Assembly (NCBI GenBank): GCA_938002665.1
Contig: CALLAE010000069.1
Span: forward strand, 62,001 to 126,000
From: an uncultured Saprospiraceae bacterium
GTDB lineage: Bacteria > Bacteroidota > Bacteroidia > Chitinophagales > Saprospiraceae
Length of the DNA stretch: 64,000 nucleotides
Direction: 5' to 3'
Position numbers and translations under genes: made by a program. This document shows positions 9,189 through 19,177 of the stretch, one piece after another. Under the pieces are notes generated by a model. It searched no databases, was not told the origin of the DNA, and saw only the letters and a list, made by a program, of their open reading frames with translations. Positions within the stretch are counted from its first letter, which is position 1, and each line of letters starts with the position of its first letter.

Positions 9189-11582
9189 ATGAAAAGATTT
9201 TTACTTTTTTCAATTTTTTGCCTGCCTTTACTTCTTACAGCACAGACGGTGCAGTTGGATTTTGAAACACCTGAAACTTCTACTAGTTTTCAAGCATTTG
9301 GAGGAAATTTAGAAGGAGAGGTGTTCGGAACTATTCCAAATCCAGATGCTTCTGGTATCAATACTTCAGCAAATGTCTTGGAGCTAAGAAAATCATCTGA
9401 TGCTCCTTCTTGGGGGGGACTCTTTAGCAACCCTAACTTTGGAGTTGACGCTACTGCTGGAGGTCAGGTATGCTTTGATCTATGGATGGATCATGTCGGT
9501 ACAGTGCGCCTCAAGCTTGAAATGGCTCAGTTTGATGATCCAGCTAATTATGAAATGGACGCAACTAATACTACTGCAAATGCCTGGGAAAGAGTCTGTT
9601 ATGACTTAGGAGCCAATTCTTTAGGAGGAGACGGTACCCCAGCAACAGGAAAGAAATTTGTAAACTTTGTATTATTTCCAGATTTCAATGTAGAAGGTAA
9701 TGGGACAGAGACGGTTTACTACGTAGATAATATCTCTACTCATGATGCTGCAGACCCAATAGTATGTTCGACACTATATGATTTTGAAACAACTCTAGTA
9801 GATAGTTTTTCTACTTTCGGAGCTACAGACACAACTTTATTAGCTTCACAAATGACTATCCCTAATCCTGGTCCCGATGCTGTAAACGGCTCAGATAATG
9901 TGATGGTTTATACCAAGCAAGCAGGCGCTCAGACCTGGGCTGGATTCTTCTGGGATACTAACCAAACCATAGATGCTAGTACTGCATACCAAGTTTGTCT
10001 TGACTACTGGTCACCGGTAGCAGGCCAGATTTTAGTAAAACTAGAAAATGGAGATGCTACACAGAACTGGGAAAGAGCTGTAAGCAGTAGTACTCCAGGT
10101 GGATGGGAAACTGTATGTGTAGACCTAAGAGAGGATACGCAAGGTGGTGACAGCATGGGACCTGCTACAGGAAGAAGTTTCACTAGAATGGTATTATTTC
10201 CAGAGTTTGGGGTAGAAGGTGGTGCAGATGATGTAGAGTTCTACTTGGATAATATTATAGTGAAAAGTGACTTTACCGTAAGAGATTATGATGTGACTTT
10301 CTCTGTGGATATGAATGAGTATACTGATGCTTTTACAACTGTATATGTCAGTGGATCATTCAATGGATGGAATGGAACTGCTAATCCTATGGAAGATGCA
10401 GATGGAGATGGAGTATGGACTACAACTGTTACAGTGCCACAAGGAGAAATAGAATATAAGTTCCAGGTAGATGACTGGACAGCTGATGAAAGATTTAATC
10501 GTTTTGATGAATGTGTCAAAGTTGTGGATGATGGTGCAGGCGGTATCTTTGTAAATAGAGTTGCCTTTGTTACAGACAATATTACGGAGGGACCTTATTG
10601 TTTTGGACAATGTTATGCTTGTGGTGATTCTTATACTGTGACGTGGAATGTGGATTTCAGTAGCACAACTATAGGACCTGGTGGACCATTTGTAGCAGGC
10701 GGCTGTTGTTTTGGTAACAGTGTACATGCATTGACTGATGATGATGGAGACGGCATCTATAGCCTGACAGTAAGAAGGCAAGCGGGCTTTGAGTCGCACT
10801 ATACTTTCTTAAGTGATGCTTGTGCAGACTGGAGTTGCAAGGAGCTGATTGCAGGACAAGATTGTTCTGACCCTAATAATTTTGATGATAGATTTTTACC
10901 TGCACTTACTGAAGATGTAGTGATCAATACTTGCTATGGACAATGCATAGATGGTGCTTGTGAAGTGATTCCAAGAATACTGACTACTTTCCAGGTCAAC
11001 ATGAATAATGAAACAGTCAGTCCAGAAGGTGTTAGAATCGCAGGTACTTTCAATGGATGGCAAGATGAGATGATGACAGATGAAGGAAATGGAACTTACA
11101 GCTTCACTGTAGAGCTAGATGCTGGTGATTACGAATATAAGTTCAAGAATGGCCCTGACGGCTGGGAAGCGTTTGCGGAAGGCGAACCTTGCACAATGAC
11201 AACTGATGATGGTTCAGGAAATATTTTCATCAATAGATTTGTTAATCTTTCTGGTAACACTGCAGAAGAAGTCTTGACTGAATATTGTTTTAATACCTGT
11301 GACAACTGTAGCGTAAGCGTAGACGATCTTATCATAGATAACTCTCTTTTCGCTATCCAGCCGACAATGAGCAATGCATATTTTGACATAACTTTTGGAA
11401 CTCAAAAAGCTATTAACTTAAGAGTGGTTGCAGTGGACGGAAGAGTTGTAACTAATAATAAGCTGCCAACAGGTACTGGAAATTATAGACTGGATGCAAC
11501 TGCTATGGATCAAGGTATGTACCTGGTCAGTATAATGACAGACACCGCTATCTCTACTCAGAGAATAATGGTGACTAACTAA
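9189..11582 (+). CDS. T9SS-secreted multi-module glycan-binding protein, first gene of the glucan operon
   Basis: 797 aa. A signal peptide (MKRFLLFSIFCLPLLLTA) is followed by two tandem jelly-roll carbohydrate-binding-like domains at ~20-190 and ~195-360. Each starts with an LDFETPETS/YDFETTLVD strand and ends with YxDNI. Three E-set domains resembling starch/glycogen-binding modules follow, with VYVSGSFNGW, VAGGCC and VRIAGTFNGW strands and a DADGDGVW calcium-like loop. Conserved Cys connectors (CFGQCYAC) separate them. A type A T9SS sorting domain ends the protein. It is homologous to the 3752 product. The gene is 47 nt ahead of susC and likely co-transcribed, occupying the place often held by surface glycan-binding proteins. 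No catalytic residues are recognised. Confidence 0.75.
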   Translation: MKRFLLFSIFCLPLLLTAQTVQLDFETPETSTSFQAFGGNLEGEVFGTIPNPDASGINTSANVLELRKSSDAPSWGGLFSNPNFGVDATAGGQVCFDLWMDHVGTVRLKLEMAQFDDPANYEMDATNTTANAWERVCYDLGANSLGGDGTPATGKKFVNFVLFPDFNVEGNGTETVYYVDNISTHDAADPIVCSTLYDFETTLVDSFSTFGATDTTLLASQMTIPNPGPDAVNGSDNVMVYTKQAGAQTWAGFFWDTNQTIDASTAYQVCLDYWSPVAGQILVKLENGDATQNWERAVSSSTPGGWETVCVDLREDTQGGDSMGPATGRSFTRMVLFPEFGVEGGADDVEFYLDNIIVKSDFTVRDYDVTFSVDMNEYTDAFTTVYVSGSFNGWNGTANPMEDADGDGVWTTTVTVPQGEIEYKFQVDDWTADERFNRFDECVKVVDDGAGGIFVNRVAFVTDNITEGPYCFGQCYACGDSYTVTWNVDFSSTTIGPGGPFVAGGCCFGNSVHALTDDDGDGIYSLTVRRQAGFESHYTFLSDACADWSCKELIAGQDCSDPNNFDDRFLPALTEDVVINTCYGQCIDGACEVIPRILTTFQVNMNNETVSPEGVRIAGTFNGWQDEMMTDEGNGTYSFTVELDAGDYEYKFKNGPDGWEAFAEGEPCTMTTDDGSGNIFINRFVNLSGNTAEEVLTEYCFNTCDNCSVSVDDLIIDNSLFAIQPTMSNAYFDITFGTQKAINLRVVAVDGRVVTNNKLPTGTGNYRLDATAMDQGMYLVSIMTDTAISTQRIMVTN

Positions 11583-11597
11583 TAAGGAAGAAGAGCA

Positions 11598-11633
11598 AAA
11601 GAACTAGAGAAAGAACTAGAGAAAGAACTATGA
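11598..11633 (+). repeat. three 12-nt tandem repeats running into the susC start codon
   Basis: The unit AAAGAACTAGAG occurs at 11598-11609 and 11610-11621. A third, diverged copy (AAAGAACTATGA) at 11622-11633 contains the ATG of susC. The run is A-rich and fills the translation-initiation region. Confidence 0.8.
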
Positions 11634-14600
11634 AAAAACTATTAATACTATCTGTATTACTTACTTGCTGGCAGTTTGTTACTGCCCAGCAAGTAAATGG
11701 TACCATTATGGATGGCAACCAAGGTGAAGCACTTATAGGGGCTACTATCTTAGAGAAAGGAACAGATAATGGGACCATCACAGATCTTGATGGCAATTTT
11801 ACCTTAGATGTCAGTACAGAAAATCCTGTGATAGAAATATCATTTATAGGTTATGCTACTCAGGAGATAAGCTATGACGGGTCGCCTATTACTCTTTCAT
11901 TATTTGAAGATGCACAGACTTTGGATGAGATAGTTGTTGTGGGATATGGAGTACAGAAGAAGAAGGTGGTGACGGGAGCAGTTGCTCAAGTTAAAGCAGA
12001 AGCACTAGAAGACAAACAGATCGTAAATGTGCAATCTGCCTTGCAAGGAAGAACAGCAGGAGTAACAGTAGTTCAGGGATCTGGTCAGCCAGGGTCTGGT
12101 TCATTAGTTCGTATTAGAGGATTGTCAAATTTAGGAAGTGGTAATGCTCCTGTCTACATAGTCGATGGACTAGTCGTAGCAGAGGCTGGTATTAATGATC
12201 TCAATCCTAATGACATAGAGTCTATAGATGTGCTAAAAGATGGTGCTGGTGCAATATATGGTGTATCAGCTGCGGGTGGTGTTGTTCTTATTACAACAAA
12301 ACAAGGTAGAAAAGGCTTTGAGGTTAATTACTCAGGTTCTTATGGTATACAAAATGTCGCTAGGAAAATAGCGGTTACTAATGCGACAGAATATGCAATA
12401 CTCAGAAACGAATCGAGTGCTGCCGCTGGAGGACCTATCTTGTTTGAAGATCCACAAGCTCTTGGCGTAGGGACGGACTGGCAAGATGAAGTTTTTAGAT
12501 CTAATGCACCTATGGCCAATCATAACTTGAGTCTGTCTGCTGGAAACGATAAGTCTACTTACTTTTCCTCCATAGGCTATACAACTCAGGAAGGCATAGT
12601 GTCTGCAGATAAATCAAAGTATCAAAGGTTCAACTTAAGATTCAATTCCACTCACGAGATTACAGACAGAATAAAAATTACAACTAACATTGGTTACACA
12701 AAAAATGAAACCAAAGGAATCGGAACCAATAGTGAATTTGGCTCTCCGCTTAGTAGAGCTCTTAATTTGGATCCTATTACTCCTGTGTACGAAACTGATG
12801 AACAAGAATTAAGTGAGCAACGGTACCAGCAGGAAAATATTTTGGTAGATGAGAACGGGATATATGGAATCTCTGAATATGCTGGATCAGAAACACTTAA
12901 TCCTGTTGCCGCACTCTCAATCATAAACTCTAGAGGTTATGCTGATAAATTTTTGGGAACTGGAACACTAGAATTTAGTCTGACTGATTATTTGAAATTT
13001 ACAGGAAGGATAGGTGTAGACAGATCTTTCTGGGGTGGAGAATCATTTAACCCTGTTTTCTATTTGAACGCTGCTAATAGATTAGATCTTAATACCTATG
13101 GTCGTAATCTTAATAACGGAACAGATTTATTAGGAGAGGCTTTTCTGAATTTTGAAAAAGACTTTAATGGTCATGAGTTAGAACTTACCTTAGGACATAG
13201 TGCTCAGCGAGCGACAGGTGGAGGTATAGGCTTGACTCTTCAGAATATACCAGTAGACAATCTTGAAGATGCTTCCTTGGCATGGCCCACGACACAAGAG
13301 CAACAAAGTCCATTTGGATATGAGTATGAAGGTAGAAAAGTATCTTATTTCGGTAAGCTTAATTATGAGTACAAAGAGAAGTATCTCTTAGGATTTATCA
13401 TGAGACGTGATGGTACTGTGAGATTTGGTGAAAATAAAAGATTCGGTCTATTCCCGTCTGTTTTATTTGGATGGAATGTTTCGGATGAAGGCTTCTTCCC
13501 AGCAACATCTATGGTGAATTATCTGAAGATTAGAGGTTCATACGGCATCTTAGGTAATGACAATATTGGGGACTTCCGATATCTTGCTAGAATAGATCAG
13601 AATGCTAATTATACCTTTGGAGAAGGAGATAATCTAGTCATTGGGTCGACGCCAGGTGTACTGAGTAATCCTGACTTAAGATGGGAAACCACCAACATGT
13701 TTAACATTGGTCTTGATGCTAAGTTGTTTAAAAATGTCACTCTAGCATTAGATTTTTATAAAAGAAAAACCGAAGGATTATTAGGTGATCTGTCTTTGCC
13801 TCGTTTAGTAGGATTTGGAAATCCTGTGGGTAATATCAGCACCTTACAGAATCAAGGTTTTGAAATAGAGCTTGGATTTGAAAAGAGTAAGAATGAGTTT
13901 GAATATGCCATCAATACGACTTTTGGTTACAATCAAAACCAGGTGCTATTCATTACTGACGAATTAGACTTTCTGCCTGGCTTTAGATTTGGTCCTTCTG
14001 GAGTAGAAATGACTAGAACCTCAGTAGATGAACCAGTAGGTTACCTATTTGGATATAAGACTGATGGCTTGTTCCAGAACCAAGAAGAAATAGACGCTTA
14101 CGTAAATGCAGAAGGAGAATTACTTTTACCTGATGCTGTTCCTGGAGATGTGAGATTTGTGGATCTCGATGGGGATGGAGATGTGGACCCAGATGATAGA
14201 ACTAAATTAGGTAATGGTTATGCACCGATTTCTTATGGAATAGATATCAATTTATTTTGGAAGAGTTTAGATTTCAAATTGTTTGGTAGTGGGGTTGCCG
14301 GTAACGAAATTTTCAATACCACAAGGAGATTTGATCTGAATTCGTCTAACTATCCTGTAGAGGCACTCGAAAGATGGACTGGAGAGGGGACTAGTAATAG
14401 CTTCCCAAGGCTAACAGATAATGATAGAAATATGAATTTCTCCAGAAGTTCAGATCTTTACTTGGAGGATGCTGATTTTTTCAAATTGAGAAATGTACAG
14501 ATTGGATATAACCTAAGTGAAGAACTACAAGATAAATTTAATGTAGGCGCTTCTAGATTCTATGTGGCGGTAAATAATTTATACACCTTCACTAAGTATT

Positions 14601-14701
14601 CTGGTTTTGAGCCAGAAATAATAGGTAATGTAGATAGAGGTCAGTATCCCCAACCCAGAGTATACTTAGTAGGACTGAATGTGAAGTTTAACGCTAAATA
14701 A
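11630..14701 (+). CDS. susC: SusC/RagA-type TonB-linked outer-membrane transporter
   Basis: 1023 aa. A signal peptide (MKKLLILSVLLTCWQFVTA) is followed by a carboxypeptidase-D regulatory-like domain (NGTIMDGNQGEALIGATILE). The TonB box region and plug carry the SusC signature LQGRTAGVTVVQGSGQPGSG and VYIVDGLVV. A 22-strand barrel occupies ~230-1023. The protein imports oligosaccharides handed over by its SusD partner, powered by TonB. The immediately following susD gene (12-nt gap) and the beta-1,3-glucanases behind it suggest laminarin-type oligosaccharides as cargo. Length and all signature segments are normal. Translation starts at the end of a 12-nt tandem repeat. Confidence 0.95.
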   Translation: MKKLLILSVLLTCWQFVTAQQVNGTIMDGNQGEALIGATILEKGTDNGTITDLDGNFTLDVSTENPVIEISFIGYATQEISYDGSPITLSLFEDAQTLDEIVVVGYGVQKKKVVTGAVAQVKAEALEDKQIVNVQSALQGRTAGVTVVQGSGQPGSGSLVRIRGLSNLGSGNAPVYIVDGLVVAEAGINDLNPNDIESIDVLKDGAGAIYGVSAAGGVVLITTKQGRKGFEVNYSGSYGIQNVARKIAVTNATEYAILRNESSAAAGGPILFEDPQALGVGTDWQDEVFRSNAPMANHNLSLSAGNDKSTYFSSIGYTTQEGIVSADKSKYQRFNLRFNSTHEITDRIKITTNIGYTKNETKGIGTNSEFGSPLSRALNLDPITPVYETDEQELSEQRYQQENILVDENGIYGISEYAGSETLNPVAALSIINSRGYADKFLGTGTLEFSLTDYLKFTGRIGVDRSFWGGESFNPVFYLNAANRLDLNTYGRNLNNGTDLLGEAFLNFEKDFNGHELELTLGHSAQRATGGGIGLTLQNIPVDNLEDASLAWPTTQEQQSPFGYEYEGRKVSYFGKLNYEYKEKYLLGFIMRRDGTVRFGENKRFGLFPSVLFGWNVSDEGFFPATSMVNYLKIRGSYGILGNDNIGDFRYLARIDQNANYTFGEGDNLVIGSTPGVLSNPDLRWETTNMFNIGLDAKLFKNVTLALDFYKRKTEGLLGDLSLPRLVGFGNPVGNISTLQNQGFEIELGFEKSKNEFEYAINTTFGYNQNQVLFITDELDFLPGFRFGPSGVEMTRTSVDEPVGYLFGYKTDGLFQNQEEIDAYVNAEGELLLPDAVPGDVRFVDLDGDGDVDPDDRTKLGNGYAPISYGIDINLFWKSLDFKLFGSGVAGNEIFNTTRRFDLNSSNYPVEALERWTGEGTSNSFPRLTDNDRNMNFSRSSDLYLEDADFFKLRNVQIGYNLSEELQDKFNVGASRFYVAVNNLYTFTKYSGFEPEIIGNVDRGQYPQPRVYLVGLNVKFNAK

Positions 14702-14713
14702 ATAAGCCAAAAA

Positions 14714-16234
14714 ATGAAAAAGATAAATATTTTAATCACCATACTTGTTTTCTCTTTTCTTTCTTGTGGAGAAGGCTATCTAGATCTAGATCCTATAGCT
14801 CAGAATACAGAAGCCAATTTTTATCAGACCGAAGAGCAAATGTTTCAAGCATTAGTAGGTGTATATGATGTTATATCATGGACAGGAACTGCTGGCTGGA
14901 CTATGAATCTGGGTTTGCTGACGGCTGCTTCTGATGAGACTTTTGCAGGAGGAAGTGATCGTTCTGACCAACCTAGTTGGGTGGCATGGGATGAGTTTAC
15001 ACTAACCTCAGAGATAGGACCACAGTCTGGATTTTGGGAAAAGTATTATGCAGGCATAGGTCGTGCAAATGTACTTTTAGAAAAAATCGAAGAGTCTGAG
15101 GGACTAGACCAAGCTCTAATGAATAGATTCGTTGCTGAGACAAAGTTCTTGAGGGCTTATTATTATTTTGAACTAGTGAGACTTTTTGGTGATGTACCTT
15201 TAATAATCTCAAGAATAGGGCCTGATGCTGCTAGGGAACAAGTGAGAACTCCCAAAGCACAAGTTTATGCTCAGATAGAAAGTGATCTCTTAGCAGCATA
15301 CAATGAGCCAGGGATACCTGAGGTGCCTATATCCTCAGAAATAGGACGTATAACCAAAGGTGCGGTAACTGCTATGCTCGGCAAGACCTTAATGTATTCT
15401 GGTGATGATAGTCGATTCTTAGATGCTGCAGCTTATCTAGAAGAAGTGATTAATTCTGGCAACTATTCATTAGAGTCTAACTTCGAAGATATTTTTAGAT
15501 ACGATAACGAATGGAACTCAGAATCTATCTGGGAGATTCAGTATTCAGCTGAGGCACGAGCAGGCTGGGATAGATTCGGAAATGGTTCTGAAGGGAATTA
15601 TACAACCCAGTTTATAGGGATGAGAGAATATACGGGCCCAACTTCTTCTCAGTATGATGGTCCCAGTTATGCGACAGGCTGGAGTTTTTGTCCTGTATCT
15701 TTAGACTTAGTGGATTTCATGAAAAATGATCCACGTTATCGGCATACGATTATTGATGGCAATCAACTAAAAAATCTTGGAGCTGCTTATACACCAGGCT
15801 TCCAAAACACAGACTATTTCCTTAGAAAATATGCTCCTGTAGAAGACTTTAGAGCTCCAGATGGTGAGCCTGCACTGAACTGGAGTAATAATGAAAGAGT
15901 CATCAGACTAGCTGATGTTCTATTAATGGCAGCAGAGTGCCTAGTAAGAGGTGGGGGAGACGAAGGACAAGCAACAGCTTATGTGAATAGAATCAGATCA
16001 AGAGTTAGTCTACAGCCTATAAGTAATTCTGGACAGTCTCTTTTAGATGCTATATACAGAGAAAGAAGAATGGAGTTGGCGACTGAAGGACATAGATTCT
16101 TTGATTTGGTCAGAACTGGTCAGGCAGCTCAGTTTCTACCAGATTTTGTAGAAGGGAAACATGAAGTGCTACCTATTCCGCAAAGTGAAATTGATTTGAC
16201 ACAAGGCTCATTGATTCAAAACCCAGGTTATTAA
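14714..16234 (+). CDS. susD: SusD/RagB-family glycan-binding lipoprotein
   Basis: 506 aa. A lipoprotein signal peptide ends at FSFLSC, and the mature protein starts with the typical SusD segment GYLDLDPIAQNTEANFYQT. TPR-like helices include the RFVAETKFLRAYYYFELVRLFGDVPLI motif region (residues ~138-164). The C-terminal SusD domain ends in ERRMELATEGHRFFDLVRTG and LPIPQSEIDL, all family hallmarks. It sits on the cell surface, caps the SusC barrel and binds the glycan. The 12-nt gap from susC and the 7-nt gap to the next gene show tight co-transcription. Confidence 0.95.
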   Translation: MKKINILITILVFSFLSCGEGYLDLDPIAQNTEANFYQTEEQMFQALVGVYDVISWTGTAGWTMNLGLLTAASDETFAGGSDRSDQPSWVAWDEFTLTSEIGPQSGFWEKYYAGIGRANVLLEKIEESEGLDQALMNRFVAETKFLRAYYYFELVRLFGDVPLIISRIGPDAAREQVRTPKAQVYAQIESDLLAAYNEPGIPEVPISSEIGRITKGAVTAMLGKTLMYSGDDSRFLDAAAYLEEVINSGNYSLESNFEDIFRYDNEWNSESIWEIQYSAEARAGWDRFGNGSEGNYTTQFIGMREYTGPTSSQYDGPSYATGWSFCPVSLDLVDFMKNDPRYRHTIIDGNQLKNLGAAYTPGFQNTDYFLRKYAPVEDFRAPDGEPALNWSNNERVIRLADVLLMAAECLVRGGGDEGQATAYVNRIRSRVSLQPISNSGQSLLDAIYRERRMELATEGHRFFDLVRTGQAAQFLPDFVEGKHEVLPIPQSEIDLTQGSLIQNPGY

Positions 16235-16241
16235 TCTTTAA

Positions 16242-17129
16242 ATGCAGAAAATGAAATCAACAATATATTTATTAGTTTTTGTCTTGTTAGGATTTATCGC
16301 CTGTGAGCCAGCAATTGAAGACAAAATAGATTTACCACCCGCACCCTCAGAGGCTAGCTTTGACATCATAGAATTAGAAGCTAGTAACACCTATAGTTTT
16401 GTGAGTACTACTCCAGGCGCTTTCCTCTACAGTTGGGATCTAGGAAATGGTACGACAGGAACCTCTGAAGAAATAGAAGGTTATTTTCCAGAGAAAGGAG
16501 GTTACTTGATCACTCTTAGAGTCTTTAATGCAGGTGGCCATGTCACCAGCACTAAGACCCTAAATGTTCCTGAAAATGCTGTCATAGAAGCTGAGCCCTG
16601 TGAAGCAGGTACACTAACAGAATATCTTTCTGACTGTGATCAGAAGACCTGGTCATTAAATCCTGCAGAAGGCGCACTACTAGTAGGCCCGCCAGGACTT
16701 ACAGAAACATGGTGGCAAAATGATATCAATGTAGTCAGCGAAAGATTTTGTGCATGGGATGATGAATGGACTTTCTTTGAGGATGGAACCATGACTTATG
16801 ATACTAAAGGTGATATATGGGGAGAGGATTACCTAGGCTTTGACTTTTCTTGTGTAGCCACTGCTGATATGCCTGCTGATGTAGCAGCCTGGGGTGATGG
16901 CACACATATGTACATTGCTAATGGTGCTACTAACGAACTAGCCCTTATTGGTAATGGTGCTTTCATAGGCATCCCTAAAGCCGCCAATGGACAAGAAGTA
17001 GGCTTCCCGCAAAGTGGCGTTACTTATACTGTGACAGAAATGAGTACTAATACAGATGGCAAAGATTTGCTAGTCGTACAAGTAGATTACACAGCAGGTA
17101 TCTGGCAGTTTACTCTAGTAGAAAAATAG
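16242..17129 (+). CDS. PKD-domain lipoprotein, probable surface glycan-binding protein
   Basis: 295 aa. Two possible starts, ATG at 16242 or 16251, both leading into a lipoprotein signal peptide with lipobox LGFIAC. A PKD domain at ~38-108 (YSWDLGNGTTGTSEE, YLITLRVFNAGG) is followed by a C-terminal domain of ~180 residues. That domain is rich in Trp and acidic residues (TWSLNPAEGALLVGP, ETWWQND). PKD lipoproteins in this position, directly after susCD, are typical laminarin-binding components in marine Bacteroidota. There are no catalytic motifs. The next gene starts 3 nt after the stop. Confidence 0.75.
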   Translation: MQKMKSTIYLLVFVLLGFIACEPAIEDKIDLPPAPSEASFDIIELEASNTYSFVSTTPGAFLYSWDLGNGTTGTSEEIEGYFPEKGGYLITLRVFNAGGHVTSTKTLNVPENAVIEAEPCEAGTLTEYLSDCDQKTWSLNPAEGALLVGPPGLTETWWQNDINVVSERFCAWDDEWTFFEDGTMTYDTKGDIWGEDYLGFDFSCVATADMPADVAAWGDGTHMYIANGATNELALIGNGAFIGIPKAANGQEVGFPQSGVTYTVTEMSTNTDGKDLLVVQVDYTAGIWQFTLVEK

Positions 17130-17132
17130 CAG

Positions 17133-17984
17133 GTGTCTAGAATCATACTCATATTAGCCTCATTCACAGTTCTAGGTTTTTTTATGATGGCAGACCAAGA
17201 AACTGCTATTGTATTAGATTCCCATGCTTCTAATTATACTCTAGTATGGTCAGATGAGTTTGACTATGAAGGCCTTCCTGATTCTGAGAAGTGGTCTTAT
17301 GATATAGGTGATGGCTGCCCGCACTTGTGTGGGTGGGGTAATAATGAGCAGGAGTATTACACAGAAAAAACGCTTAAAAATGCTCGCGTAGAAAATGGGC
17401 AACTAGTTATAGAAGCGCACAAGGAGACGATAGCAGATCGCAACTATAGTTCTGCTCGACTAGTCACCAAAGGGAAAGGCGACTGGACCTATGGGAAAAT
17501 AGTGGTCAGAGCCAAGAACCCTAGTGGTAAAGGTACCTGGCCTGCCATATGGATGCTCCCTACTGAGAACAAATATGGAACCTGGCCCGGAAGTGGTGAG
17601 ATAGATATAATGGAACATGTCGGCTATGCAGCAGATAGTATTTTCAGTACCGTGCATACTGTTGCATATAATCACATGCATGGAACTCAGAGAGGTGGCC
17701 ACAAAGTTGTCAAAGACTCTGAGTCCGAATTCCATAATTATGGTATAGAATGGGATAGTAAGAAAATAGACTTTCAGATAGATGGGTCTACAATTTTCAC
17801 TTTTGAAAATGAGCGGAAGTCATCGGAGGAATGGCCCTTTGATCAAGATTTTCATTTAATTTTAAATCTAGCAGTAGGTGGTCATTGGGGAGGAAAGTAT
17901 GGTGTAGATGACAACATCTGGCCACAAAGACTGTTAGTAGATTATGTAAGAGTATATAAAAAAGATAATGAGAGGAATTTTTAA
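17133..17984 (+). CDS. GH16 endo-beta-1,3-glucanase (laminarinase)
   Basis: 283 aa with a GTG start at 17133; an N-terminal hydrophobic signal segment (IILILASFTVLGFFMM) supports this start. The GH16 jelly roll follows with LVWSDEFDYEG, GWGNNEQEYY, TWPAIWMLP and the catalytic motif EIDIME (Glu156 nucleophile, Asp158, Glu161 acid/base). The EIDIME form with the extra Met is typical of laminarinases. There is no lipobox and no sorting domain, so it is probably periplasmic or released. It ends inside the start of the next GH16 gene (17-nt overlap), suggesting translational coupling. Confidence 0.9.
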   Translation: MSRIILILASFTVLGFFMMADQETAIVLDSHASNYTLVWSDEFDYEGLPDSEKWSYDIGDGCPHLCGWGNNEQEYYTEKTLKNARVENGQLVIEAHKETIADRNYSSARLVTKGKGDWTYGKIVVRAKNPSGKGTWPAIWMLPTENKYGTWPGSGEIDIMEHVGYAADSIFSTVHTVAYNHMHGTQRGGHKVVKDSESEFHNYGIEWDSKKIDFQIDGSTIFTFENERKSSEEWPFDQDFHLILNLAVGGHWGGKYGVDDNIWPQRLLVDYVRVYKKDNERNF

Positions 17985-19170
17985 AATACAATTAGGATTT
18001 ATATTAAGCTTAGCTTTTCTTTTATCAAACTGCGGAGGTGAAGAACCTGGCGGTGGAGAAGAAATGAAAATTATCCCTAGGATCAATATCAGTGGTGTTT
18101 CAGAATTAGAAGGAAATAACGGTAATAAAGATTTTCTTTTTTCTGTTGTCCTCTCAGCTGCAGGAACAGACAAGATCACTGTCGAGTACGAAACACAAAA
18201 TTCTACAGGTCTAGCTGGAGAAGATTATGAAGAAACATCAGGGGTCTTAACTTTTGAAGTAGGAGAGACTGCCAAAACTATAGCGGTACCTGTCATTGGA
18301 GATGAGATAGAAGAGGAAGAAGAGCAGTTCTTTTTGTCTTTGTCCAATGCTGTAAACGCCACCATCTCTGTAGGTGATGCTATAGGCACCATCAAGAACG
18401 ACGAAGGCATCGTAGACAATGCCGGTGATGGTTATATGACGCCGCTAGAGTATGATGATTATACTCTAATGTGGAATGATGAATTTACAGGCTCTGTGCT
18501 AGATCCAAATACCTATACACATGAGCAAGGCGATCACGGCTGGGGAAATGAAGAGCTGCAAAACTATACTAACAGTCCTGCCAATTCTTACCTTGATGAA
18601 GGTAAGCTTATCATAGAGGCGAAAGAAATAAGTCCCGGAAAATATACTTCTGCTAGAATAGTGACGAAGGATAAGATGGAGTTTAATTTCGGTCGAGTAG
18701 ATATCCGTGCTAAAGTACCTACTGCACAAGGCATCTGGCCAGCGCTGTGGATGCTAGGTGGAAATTTTGGCGATGTGGGCTGGCCTGCATGTGGTGAGAT
18801 AGATATAATGGAACTCGTCGGATTCGAGCCCAATACCGTACATGGTACTGCGCACTATGGTCCACAAGGACAAGCTTATAGCCACAACATGGGAGATAAG
18901 ATATCCTTACCTGGAGGCGCTATATTCTCAGAAAAATTTCACGTATTCTCTATCGTATGGGAAGCAGATAGAATAAAATGGTATATGGATGACCAGTTGT
19001 TTTTCTCATTATGGAAAGGCGATATAGGTACCGATGTCTGGAGATTCAACCAAGAATTCTTTTTTATACTCAACGTAGCCGTAGGAGGAAAATGGCCAGG
19101 CTATCCAGATGCCACCACGACCTTCCCTCAGCAGATGGTCATAGACTATATACGTGTATTCCAAAAATAG
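17968..19170 (+). CDS. GH16 beta-glucanase lipoprotein with Calx-beta domain
   Basis: 400 aa. A lipoprotein signal peptide with lipobox ending LLSNC is followed by a Gly/Glu-rich linker (GGEEPGGGEE) and a Calx-beta domain at ~35-145 (GLAGEDYEETSGVLTF, then IEEEEEQFFLSL). The GH16 domain spans ~165-400 with LMWNDEFTG, GWGNEELQNY, WPALWMLGG and the catalytic EIDIME (Glu277, Asp279, Glu282). It is probably anchored on the cell surface for the first cuts of polymeric glucan, complementing the non-lipidated GH16 before it. The gene overlaps the previous one by 17 nt. The GH3 start follows 7 nt after its stop. Confidence 0.9.
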   Translation: MRGIFKIQLGFILSLAFLLSNCGGEEPGGGEEMKIIPRINISGVSELEGNNGNKDFLFSVVLSAAGTDKITVEYETQNSTGLAGEDYEETSGVLTFEVGETAKTIAVPVIGDEIEEEEEQFFLSLSNAVNATISVGDAIGTIKNDEGIVDNAGDGYMTPLEYDDYTLMWNDEFTGSVLDPNTYTHEQGDHGWGNEELQNYTNSPANSYLDEGKLIIEAKEISPGKYTSARIVTKDKMEFNFGRVDIRAKVPTAQGIWPALWMLGGNFGDVGWPACGEIDIMELVGFEPNTVHGTAHYGPQGQAYSHNMGDKISLPGGAIFSEKFHVFSIVWEADRIKWYMDDQLFFSLWKGDIGTDVWRFNQEFFFILNVAVGGKWPGYPDATTTFPQQMVIDYIRVFQK

Positions 19171-19177
19171 CCAAATA

